Under the pieces are notes generated by a model, which ran no database searches, had not been told where the DNA came from, and saw only the letters and a program-made list of their open reading frames with translations. Of a stretch of DNA of 8,637 nt, positions 1 to 5,610 are shown in pieces. Source of the DNA: Lutispora sp. (GTDB lineage Bacteria; Bacillota; Clostridia; Lutisporales; Lutisporaceae). The stretch spans positions 1 to 8,637 of the forward strand of contig JAUQXG010000538.1 in assembly GCA_030834765.1 (NCBI GenBank), written 5' to 3'. Position 1 is the stretch's first letter. Each line of letters begins with the position of its first letter. A program made the translations under genes and the position numbers.

Positions 1-1026
1 TGAAAATTTGATGGCATTATTTAATAAATTAATCCAAACTTGCTGGAGCAGCTCCTCATCTCCTAGATATTGGACTTCATCAAGCTCAATATCTAAGTCA
101 ATATTTCTATTGCTCCACTCATGCTCCAGAAGTAAAATGACTTTTCTCATCTGTTCATCAAGGGAAAACACTGTGGTTTTATCTATCATTTCTTGGTTTT
201 CAAGACTGGAAAGCCTTAAAATATTAGAAGAAAGTTTAGATAGCCTTGTGGTTTCTTCAACAATGATATCTGCATATTCCTGCTTTTCTTCTTCCGATAA
301 ATTTCCTTTTTGCAAAAGCTTTGCAAACCCCTGAATAGAGGCAATAGGTGTTTTAAATTCATGGGATACATTGTTGATAAAATCCTTGCGAAGATATTCT
401 ATGCTCTTCAGTTCCCTTATCATTTTATTAAAGTTTCTTGTAAGCTGACCAATCTCATCATTGCTATTATTTTCAACCTGTACGTCAAAATTACCCTTTG
501 CAACCTCTTTTGTAGCCAAGCTTAGTTTTAGTATTTGCTTGACAGCCATTTTGCCGGATAGGATAATTAAAAAGGCTCCAATGATAACATAGGACATCAA
601 GGTAAGGCCTATACGAGATGCAATAATCTTAAAAATACTATTTTGTGGATGAAGGCTAATTTGAATATAATCATCATCTAGCATTAATATTGTAGTTGGT
701 GTTGGAAATGCTTTATCGGATAAAAAAACAATCTCCTGATTTTGAATTTTTGTTAATTCATCCCTTGCTATTTTCATGGAATCTATATTTTCTACCTTAC
801 GAACCTCATACATAGAGTTCGTTGCCATCTTTATGATATCATCTGTACTCAAGTCTGTTTTTTGTCTTAATTCCAATATAGAAATTGCAATTGCTTGCTG
901 ATTTAGCATGATCTCTTTTTTTATATTGTTATTTGGAAAAAAGCTGGATATCAAAAACGAAAGAGTAGAGGAAATAAACATAAGAGAAATAAAAAATATG
1001 ACCAACTTTGCTCTAATATTTTTCAT
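1..1026 (-). CDS. Sensor histidine kinase, HAMP type, HssS-like (C-terminus cut off by window edge)
   Basis: This is a membrane-bound histidine kinase that would phosphorylate the response regulator encoded just upstream. The frame stays open from ATG at 1026 to position 1, giving 342 visible residues. It has a short cytoplasmic N-terminus, a first membrane segment at about residues 8-30, an extracytoplasmic region of about 100 residues (31-133) and a second membrane segment at about 136-159. A HAMP linker follows (about 158-210, with the ANDEIGQL-type motif seen here as SNDEIGQL). The H box is SHEFKTPIASIQGF with phospho-acceptor His222, and the start of the N box (NLLNNAIKFS, 333-342) is at the window edge. 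The ATP-binding G boxes lie outside the window. The ATG overlaps the regulator's stop as ATGA, with GGAG 8 nt upstream (1035-1038), so translation is probably coupled. The HssS-like label rests on the neighbouring regulator and operator; the sensor region shows no diagnostic ligand motif. Confidence 0.93.
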   Translation of the reverse strand, partial: MKNIRAKLVIFFISLMFISSTLSFLISSFFPNNNIKKEIMLNQQAIAISILELRQKTDLSTDDIIKMATNSMYEVRKVENIDSMKIARDELTKIQNQEIVFLSDKAFPTPTTILMLDDDYIQISLHPQNSIFKIIASRIGLTLMSYVIIGAFLIILSGKMAVKQILKLSLATKEVAKGNFDVQVENNSNDEIGQLTRNFNKMIRELKSIEYLRKDFINNVSHEFKTPIASIQGFAKLLQKGNLSEEEKQEYADIIVEETTRLSKLSSNILRLSSLENQEMIDKTTVFSLDEQMRKVILLLEHEWSNRNIDLDIELDEVQYLGDEELLQQVWINLLNNAIKFS

Positions 1027-1697
1027 ATCAGTTTCTCCGCCTTATATCCAAGTCCACGTACTGTAACAATCTCAAATTCCTCAAAATCCTCAAACTTTTC
1101 TCTTAATCGCTTTATATGAACATCTACTGTACGTTCATCGGTCTCTGCATCCATGCCCCATATTTCATCCATCAGCTGCTGCCTTGTAAATATTTGTTTT
1201 GGATAACTGAGGAGCTTAAATAAGAGGTAGAATTCCTTTTTAGGCAGCAGTATAGAATTGCCTTTTCTGCCAACTGTCAAAGCATCATAATCAAGCTCCA
1301 CAGCACCAATGGTCAAACGGTGCTCATTTATAATATTGGAGCGGCGCAATAGCGCAGCTACCCTTAAAATCATCTCATCTATATCAATGGGCTTTACCAT
1401 ATAATCGTCTATTCCCATAAAAAAGCCCTTCTTCTTATCTTCAAAGGTTTCCTTTGCAGTTACCATCAAAATAGGAAGATTATAATTTGCCCGTCTCAGC
1501 TCATCAGTCAGCGCATATCCATCCATATTTGGCATCATAATATCACTGATGATCAAATCAACATGTAATGTATTCATTATGTCTAAAGCTTCCGTGCCAT
1601 TTGCAGCATTCAGAGGGTTATAGCCATTCTGTTTTAAAACAGTTGTCATCAATTTTCTAAGGTTTTTATCATCTTCAACCACCAAGATGTTAAACAC
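1023..1697 (-). CDS. OmpR/PhoB-family response regulator, HssR-like
   Basis: This is a DNA-binding response regulator: an N-terminal receiver domain (about residues 1-115) followed by an OmpR-type winged helix (about 128-222). Numbered from the GTG at 1697, the acidic pocket is Glu8-Asp9-Asp10, the phospho-acceptor is Asp52 (in LIISDIMMPNMDG), and the switch residues are Thr80 and Lys102 (DDYMVKP). The C-terminal half has the typical DERTVDVHIKRLREK recognition helix and the VRGLGYK wing. A GTG at 1706 is possible but lies inside the AGAGGTGG ribosome site (1703-1710), which is properly spaced for GTG 1697; I therefore take 1697, giving 224 residues. The segment DKKKGFFMGIDDYMVKPIDIDEMILRVAALLRR resembles HssR of staphylococci as I remember it. 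The stop overlaps the kinase start. Likely targets are the pump operon next door and its own promoter. Confidence 0.93.
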   Translation of the reverse strand: MFNILVVEDDKNLRKLMTTVLKQNGYNPLNAANGTEALDIMNTLHVDLIISDIMMPNMDGYALTDELRRANYNLPILMVTAKETFEDKKKGFFMGIDDYMVKPIDIDEMILRVAALLRRSNIINEHRLTIGAVELDYDALTVGRKGNSILLPKKEFYLLFKLLSYPKQIFTRQQLMDEIWGMDAETDERTVDVHIKRLREKFEDFEEFEIVTVRGLGYKAEKLI

Positions 1698-1702
1698 ATC
1701 TA

Positions 1703-1710
1703 CCACCTCT
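1703..1710 (-). promoter_or_regulatory. Ribosome binding site that decides the regulator start
   Basis: On the minus strand AGAGGTGG is followed by TAGAT and then GTG (1697-1695). The purine core ends 5 nt before this GTG, so the upstream in-frame GTG at 1706 would be part of the ribosome site itself. No in-frame ATG is available near the start of the receiver domain. Confidence 0.7.
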
Positions 1711-1715
1711 TCATT

Positions 1716-1747
1716 ATTATACCATAAAATAGGAACAGTATATTTAC
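1716..1747 (-). promoter_or_regulatory. Promoter of the regulator-kinase pair with possible regulator box
   Basis: On the minus strand there is an extended -10, TGG-TATAAT (TATAAT at 1721-1716), without a good -35 hexamer. Six bases upstream of TATAAT lies GTAAATATA-CT-GTTCCTATT (1747-1728), a direct-repeat-like element with 9-bp halves two bases apart. It resembles the stronger box in front of the pump operon. The expected transcription start is near 1709, leaving a leader of only about 12 nt that still contains the ribosome site for GTG 1697. The element sits in the 55-bp gap after the permease gene, so the two-component genes can be transcribed alone or by read-through from the pump operon, as no terminator is visible. 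Confidence 0.55.
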
Positions 1748-1752
1748 ACTAT

Positions 1753-2952
1753 TTAAACGCTGCGCAGCGCATCTATTGGATTGAGATTGCTTGCTCTTCT
1801 AGCCGGTGCCCATCCAAAGACGATGCCAACTGCAGCAGAAAATCCAAAACCCAATGCAATTGCCCAAGTGGACATTACAAAGGTGATACCAAGTGCAGCA
1901 GTAACGACCCAGGAAATACCAACACCCAGCAAAACACCTATCGTGCCGCCTAGCAGAGAAAGAAAAATGGATTCGATCAGAAATTGGAGCTGAATACGTT
2001 TTGGCTCAGCACCAAGTGCTTTGCGGAGTCCAATTTCAGTGGTACGCTCTGTTACAGATACAAGCATCATATTCATAATGCCAATGCCTCCTACCAACAG
2101 AGCAATCGATGCAATACCTGCCATCATGGCAGTCATCATATTGGTCATGGTATTCATGGTATCCAGTAAGCTTTCCATGTTGATAATATTATAGCTATTC
2201 TCTTTATAATTAAAAGCTTGATTTAATATAAGCTTTGTATCTTCAATTACTTGATCTGTCTTATTGGTGTCAGCAATGAGCACTTCAAAAGAAGAAATGT
2301 TGCTAACACCTGCGATACTCATTGCAGCCGTATAAGGGATGATCACCTTACCGTCAGATCCTTCCCCACTGCTTCTTGCCATCATGGCTGTTACATCATT
2401 TATCGCATTCTCATCTAATACGCCCACTACAGTATAGGTAATGCCATTAATCTGCATAGTTTGTCCTACTGAATCTTCTCCAAAGAACAAGGTTTCCTCA
2501 AGCGACTGATTTATAATACCTACCTTGTTTTTGTTTTCCATATCTATCTTGTTGAGGGCTCTTCCACGAACAATTAAATCCGTATTATTTTGAAAATAAA
2601 CTTGGTTCTTTCCCTCCACTGCAACATCTTCTTCTACAGATGCATTTTTCACTACAGAAGCTTCCATAGATAATGTAGGAGATATCCCTGAAATGTTTTC
2701 CATTTCCATAAGCTTTTTCAAATCATTATCACTGAGTCCCTGCTTTAGCGGCGTACCATATGCCTGCACAGTAATTTTCCCTGCACCTAAGCTGGAAAAC
2801 TGACTGGTTATTTCACCTGTAACTCCCTGCACAATGGTAACCAAAGCGATTATGGCAGTAACACCAATGACAATACCAAGAGTTGTCAGAAATGAGCGCA
2901 TTTTATTATGAACGATATTCTGCCATGACATTTTTATGCTTTCCTTAATCAT
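1753..2952 (-). CDS. MacB/FtsX-type ABC transporter permease
   Basis: This is the membrane subunit of a type VII (MacB-like) ABC transporter, which moves substrates by a mechanical movement of its extracytoplasmic domain. From the ATG at 2952 it has 399 residues, about the usual length of Gram-positive MacB permeases. The first membrane helix (about 21-44, within SFLTTLGIVIGVTAIIAL) is followed by a MacB-type extracytoplasmic domain of about 225 residues. Three C-terminal helices follow (about 273-297, 325-348, 361-380). The family signature TERTTEIGLRKALGA follows helix 2, and the protein ends ARRASNLNPIDALRSV, also typical. An ATG at 2985 would add 11 residues, but the codons for Met-Arg-Trp there carry GAGGTGG, a ribosome site 6 nt before ATG 2952, so I prefer the shorter form. 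Its start overlaps the ATPase stop as ATGATTAA, implying coupled synthesis. Confidence 0.94.
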   Translation of the reverse strand: MIKESIKMSWQNIVHNKMRSFLTTLGIVIGVTAIIALVTIVQGVTGEITSQFSSLGAGKITVQAYGTPLKQGLSDNDLKKLMEMENISGISPTLSMEASVVKNASVEEDVAVEGKNQVYFQNNTDLIVRGRALNKIDMENKNKVGIINQSLEETLFFGEDSVGQTMQINGITYTVVGVLDENAINDVTAMMARSSGEGSDGKVIIPYTAAMSIAGVSNISSFEVLIADTNKTDQVIEDTKLILNQAFNYKENSYNIINMESLLDTMNTMTNMMTAMMAGIASIALLVGGIGIMNMMLVSVTERTTEIGLRKALGAEPKRIQLQFLIESIFLSLLGGTIGVLLGVGISWVVTAALGITFVMSTWAIALGFGFSAAVGIVFGWAPARRASNLNPIDALRSV

Positions 2953-3637
2953 TCTCTGCCACCTCATCATACAAATTTCCATCAAGAATTCTTACAATTC
3001 TGCCTGCGGTTTTTGCAACATTCACATCATGGGTAATCATAATAATAGTTCTTCCTTCTTTGTTCAATTCGCTGAAAAGTCCCATTACCTGATTTCCAGT
3101 CTTTTGATCAAGTGCACCTGTAGGCTCATCTGCAAGAAGAATGGTTGGATTCGTGGATAATGCTCTTGCGATGGCAACACGCTGCTGCTGTCCTCCTGAT
3201 AATTGATTGGGATAGTGCTTCGTCTTATTCTCTAATCCAACACGCTCAAGCATTGTCTGTGCCCTCTTTATTCGTTCCCCTGGAGCAACTCCAGCATAAA
3301 TCATAGGCAATTCTACATTTTCAATGGCTGAAAGCCTTGGAAGCAGTTGAAAGGATTGAAAAATAAATCCAATTTCTTTGCTTCGAATATGGGCTAGCTC
3401 TATTTGATCCAACTCACCAATCTTTCGGTCAGAAAGAATATACTCTCCGCTTGTAGGCGTATCAAGGCAGCCTATAATATTCATCATGGTTGACTTGCCT
3501 GAACCTGAAGGTCCTAAAATAGAAATAAATTCTCCATCATAAACCTTTAGATTGACTCCTTTTAAAATAATCTGCTCTTCATCTGCCATATGATATGATT
3601 TTATAATATTTCTCATAGTAAGAATTTCTTTATTCAT
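2945..3637 (-). CDS. LolD/MacB-type ABC transporter ATP-binding protein
   Basis: This is the cytoplasmic ATPase that would dimerise and power the FtsX-type permease encoded downstream. The 230-residue length is normal. All catalytic motifs are intact: Walker A GPSGSGKST (42-50, Lys48), Q-loop Gln94 in IFQSFQLLPRL, signature LSGGQ (146-150), Walker B ILLADE (166-171, catalytic Glu171), D-loop GALD (174-177) and H-loop His203 (ITHD). The SFQLLPRLSAIENVELP stretch and the TGALD motif are typical of the LolD/MacB/HrtA branch. The gene starts 12 bp after the adaptor stop codon; the ribosome site AGGGGG overlaps that stop and lies 8 nt before the ATG. The stop overlaps the permease start. Together with the adaptor and permease it makes a complete pump without an outer-membrane channel, as expected in a Gram-positive. 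Confidence 0.96.
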   Translation of the reverse strand: MNKEILTMRNIIKSYHMADEEQIILKGVNLKVYDGEFISILGPSGSGKSTMMNIIGCLDTPTSGEYILSDRKIGELDQIELAHIRSKEIGFIFQSFQLLPRLSAIENVELPMIYAGVAPGERIKRAQTMLERVGLENKTKHYPNQLSGGQQQRVAIARALSTNPTILLADEPTGALDQKTGNQVMGLFSELNKEGRTIIMITHDVNVAKTAGRIVRILDGNLYDEVAEND

Positions 3638-3649
3638 GATCCGTACCCC

Positions 3650-4900
3650 CTATTCATTTGCACCCATACCAGAAGGAGGTGTCATCTGAGGTGTTATCCC
3701 CTTCGCTTTTTCTGGAAAAAGTATCACTTCACCCACCTTTATCCCCTCTATAATTTCAACAGTATTCCCATCATTAGCTCCTACTTTTACTGCTTTAGTA
3801 ACCACGTTATCGTTGATATCTCTATAATAGACAAAAGGTCGGTTTTCATTATCAAATTGCAGTGCTTTCATAGAAATTGTGGTTGCATTGGTTATGTTTT
3901 TATTTACTGCTTTGACTTCTACAGATAAACCAACACGCAAGGCCTCATCCTTTTCTAAATCAATCGATGCAGTAAAAAAAGATACGCCATTCACAGTTTC
4001 AGCCTGCTTAGATATTTTTGAAACCTTTCCCACAATATCTTTTTCCAGTGGGTTTATGGTAACGGTTACTTCTTTTCCTTCGGAAACTGAGCCAAGATCG
4101 AATTCATCTACCTTTACCTTAACCTCTAAATCATCATAATTCACGATATCCATTATTTTAGTTCCTGTTATTAAAGATTCATTTTCTTTTACATAAATTT
4201 CGGAAATTTCACCATCAATCTCTGCCGTAATCTTTAAGTCTCCAACCTGACTTTTTGCAGCCTGATAACTGGCATCCGCTTGATGCAGCTGCTCTTTTGC
4301 AGTTCTAACATTTTGCTCTACTGATTTTTCAGTTATGTCATAATTATTTTGTGCTGATTCCAACTGTAGCTTTGTAGTATCATATCCCTTTTGCGCTTGC
4401 TCAAGGTCTTGCTTTGAAATAGCTTCTGAATGAAAAAGCTCCTCCATTCTTTCAAGATTGACTTTAGCTTCATTAAAAGCAAGCTGGGCAGATTCTAATG
4501 TATTGGACACTTGTGCCAATTGCTGATCTCTTGTTGTAGTTTTCATCTTCTCATAATTAATTTTAGCGATTTCAACTCCCGCAGCGGACTGATCTATATT
4601 AGCAGCTACATCACTTTCATCAAGTATGAATAATACATCTCCTTTTTTTACCAAGTCCCCTTCTTTTACATAAAGCTTCTTAATAGGAAGCATATTCCCA
4701 GATACAACTGTTTGGCTATCTTTTGCTTCGATATTACCGCTGAAACTATAAAATGTTATTATATCCTGTATCTTGGCAGTTTCTTGATTATAGCTTTCTT
4801 TCTTTGGACGTAAAGCAAGTGTTGCAACTAAAGCAATTATAACTACACATACTATACTTATCATGAAAATTTTCTTTTTATTTGCTTTTTTTGTCTGCAT
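3650..4900 (-). CDS. HlyD/MacA-like membrane-fusion (efflux adaptor) protein
   Basis: This is an extracytoplasmic adaptor subunit that works with the ATPase and permease encoded next to it. The 416-residue protein has a basic N-terminus (KKANKKK), one membrane anchor (about 11-30), and no lipobox cysteine. After it come the first half of a lipoyl-like domain (about 60-100, with IKKLYVKEGDLVKKGDVLFILD) and a long Gln/Glu/Lys-rich coiled-coil hairpin (about 100-220). The second lipoyl half (about 222-255, ITAEIDGEISEIYVKENE), a beta-barrel (about 256-335) and a C-terminal membrane-proximal domain complete it. It ends with a Pro/Gly/Met-rich tail. A GGGGG ribosome site lies 8 nt before the ATG. 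It is the first gene of the operon, directly under the promoter with the HssR-like box. Simple HrtAB haem pumps lack such a subunit, so this is closer to MacAB in layout. Confidence 0.94.
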   Translation of the reverse strand: MQTKKANKKKIFMISIVCVVIIALVATLALRPKKESYNQETAKIQDIITFYSFSGNIEAKDSQTVVSGNMLPIKKLYVKEGDLVKKGDVLFILDESDVAANIDQSAAGVEIAKINYEKMKTTTRDQQLAQVSNTLESAQLAFNEAKVNLERMEELFHSEAISKQDLEQAQKGYDTTKLQLESAQNNYDITEKSVEQNVRTAKEQLHQADASYQAAKSQVGDLKITAEIDGEISEIYVKENESLITGTKIMDIVNYDDLEVKVKVDEFDLGSVSEGKEVTVTINPLEKDIVGKVSKISKQAETVNGVSFFTASIDLEKDEALRVGLSVEVKAVNKNITNATTISMKALQFDNENRPFVYYRDINDNVVTKAVKVGANDGNTVEIIEGIKVGEVILFPEKAKGITPQMTPPSGMGANE

Positions 4901-4931
4901 TTTTTATTCCCCCAAAATTTATTATGACTCT

Positions 4932-4964
4932 ATTATAAAATGCTAATATGAATTCAACATGAAC
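4932..4964 (-). promoter_or_regulatory. Pump operon promoter with HssR-box-like direct repeat
   Basis: On the minus strand a perfect TATAAT (4937-4932) lies 31 bp before the adaptor start codon. There is no consensus -35. Where the -35 would be, the sequence reads GTTCATGTT-GA-ATTCATATT (4964-4945): two 9-bp halves separated by 2 bp, an 11-bp period typical of OmpR-family sites. As I recall, the S. aureus HssR site is GTTCATATT-N2-GTTCATATT; this one would match 16 of the 18 specified bases. A missing -35 covered by the regulator site fits activation by a response regulator that contacts RNA polymerase. The expected transcript start is near 4925. Confidence 0.65.
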
Positions 4965-4994
4965 TATTGAAATAAATCTGGTTCATGCTGAATT
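4951..4994. repeat. Imperfect 14-bp inverted repeat in the control region
   Basis: The left arm AATTCAACATGAAC (4951-4964) and the right arm GTTCATGCTGAATT (4981-4994) are reverse complements at 13 of 14 positions, separated by 16 bp. The left arm is most of the pump direct repeat; the right arm is therefore a second, opposite-facing copy of GTTCATG(T/C)TGAATT. It may be an extra binding site for the response regulator on the side facing the MarR operon. Confidence 0.65.
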
Positions 4995-5079
4995 GCAAAT
5001 AAAAATACGATTAAGTGAAGTATTGTTAAAGCCAAGGGCTTCAAATCATCTCATGACTTTAATCAAAAATGAATAGCGA

Positions 5080-5108
5080 TTGACTAATTTGCATAAAAGT
5101 GGTATTCT
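5080..5108 (+). promoter_or_regulatory. Sigma-A-type promoter of the MarR-exporter operon
   Basis: The -35 is TTGACT (5080-5085) and the -10 is TATTCT (5103-5108), with an optimal 17-bp spacer and an extended -10 TGG (5100-5102). The transcript should start near 5115, some 45 nt before the MarR start codon. This looks constitutively strong, as expected if control is by repression. Confidence 0.75.
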
Positions 5109-5118
5109 TTTTAGAGAT

Positions 5119-5136
5119 TAGTTGCGCTCGCAACAA
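5119..5136 (+). promoter_or_regulatory. Probable MarR operator palindrome
   Basis: TAGTTGCGCTCGCAACAA contains a perfect 6-bp inverted repeat, GTTGCG/CGCAAC (5121-5126 and 5129-5134), with a 2-bp centre. It starts just after the predicted transcription start, where a bound repressor would block transcription. The TTGC...GCAA core is typical of MarR-family sites. The autoregulator is most likely the MarR protein encoded directly downstream. Confidence 0.65.
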
Positions 5137-5160
5137 TTAAAAAGGTAGGAGGCGCTATAT

Positions 5161-5610
5161 ATGGATGCTCTTATGAAATACATTAGCAGAACCTCGCGTT
5201 GTGCAATTTTATATAGAGAGGGTAAGCTTGAACAAGAAGGTTTAAATGGCTATCAGCATACCTATATTTTAAGAATCTGCCAAAATCCTGGAATCTTTCA
5301 GGAACAGCTTGCGCAGATGATTTATATTAATAAAAGCAATGTAACACGTCAGCTGGTCTTATTGGAGCAAAACGGCTTCATCACCAGAAGCCCTAGTGAG
5401 AAGGATAAACGGGTTATGCAGGTTTTTCCCACCCAAAAAGCTTTTGATGTTTACCCCAAAGTGCTCAACCTTTTATTAGAATGGAATGATTATCTCTCTG
5501 AAGGTTTTACAGAAGAACAACGCCATCAGCTGTATTCTATGATGGAGCATGTGATGAATAAGGCGATCTCACGGGTAAAGAAGGAAGAAAATTTATGCGA
5601 AGAATTTTAG
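5161..5610 (+). CDS. MarR-family transcriptional regulator
   Basis: This is a winged-helix regulator that probably represses its own operon and is released by a substrate of the exporter encoded downstream. At 149 residues it has the normal MarR length. N-terminal and C-terminal helices (about 1-30 and 100-145) would form the dimer. The central winged helix includes the helix IFQEQLAQMIYI (45-56), the recognition helix NKSNVTRQLVLLEQNGFI (57-74) and the wing RSPSEKDKRVMQVFPT (76-91) with the family-typical Asp82 and Arg84. The start is firm: AGGAGG (5147-5152) lies 8 nt before the ATG. Its stop codon lies within the next gene (16-bp overlap), so regulator and exporter are made together. The inducer cannot be predicted from the sequence. 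Confidence 0.94.
   Translation: MDALMKYISRTSRCAILYREGKLEQEGLNGYQHTYILRICQNPGIFQEQLAQMIYINKSNVTRQLVLLEQNGFITRSPSEKDKRVMQVFPTQKAFDVYPKVLNLLLEWNDYLSEGFTEEQRHQLYSMMEHVMNKAISRVKKEENLCEEF

Larger units (their letters stand above)
4901..5160. other. Divergent intergenic control region
   Basis: This 260-bp stretch without genes separates two oppositely transcribed efflux operons. Left to right it holds the pump ribosome site, the minus-strand -10 box, a direct repeat overlapping the -35 position, an inverted copy of half of that repeat, about 85 bp of AT-rich DNA with no clear signal, a plus-strand sigma-A promoter, a MarR-type palindrome and a strong AGGAGG ribosome site. No RNA gene or terminator is visible. 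Confidence 0.75.

Noticed and set aside
8..525. Plus-strand open frames opposite the histidine kinase
   Set aside because: The opposite strand carries a continuous kinase frame with HAMP, H box and N box; these frames have low-complexity Ser-rich or unlike-protein sequences and no ribosome site.
1707..1752. Intrinsic terminator between the permease and regulator genes
   Set aside because: No GC-rich stem with a T run is visible in this gap; it contains promoter-like sequence instead.
1687..2169. Plus-strand open frames opposite the permease and regulator
   Set aside because: They are antisense to conserved MacB signature and regulator sequence and do not resemble any protein.
2096..2170. 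Methionine-rich stretch before the second membrane helix of the permease as a metal-binding site
   Set aside because: MacB-family permeases commonly have several Met in this segment (as in GIMNMMLVSVTER), so it does not point to metal transport.
5029..5041. Short hairpin AAGCC-AAG-GGCTT as a terminator
   Set aside because: The stem is only 5 bp, no T run follows, and it lies between two divergent promoters where no transcript is expected to end.
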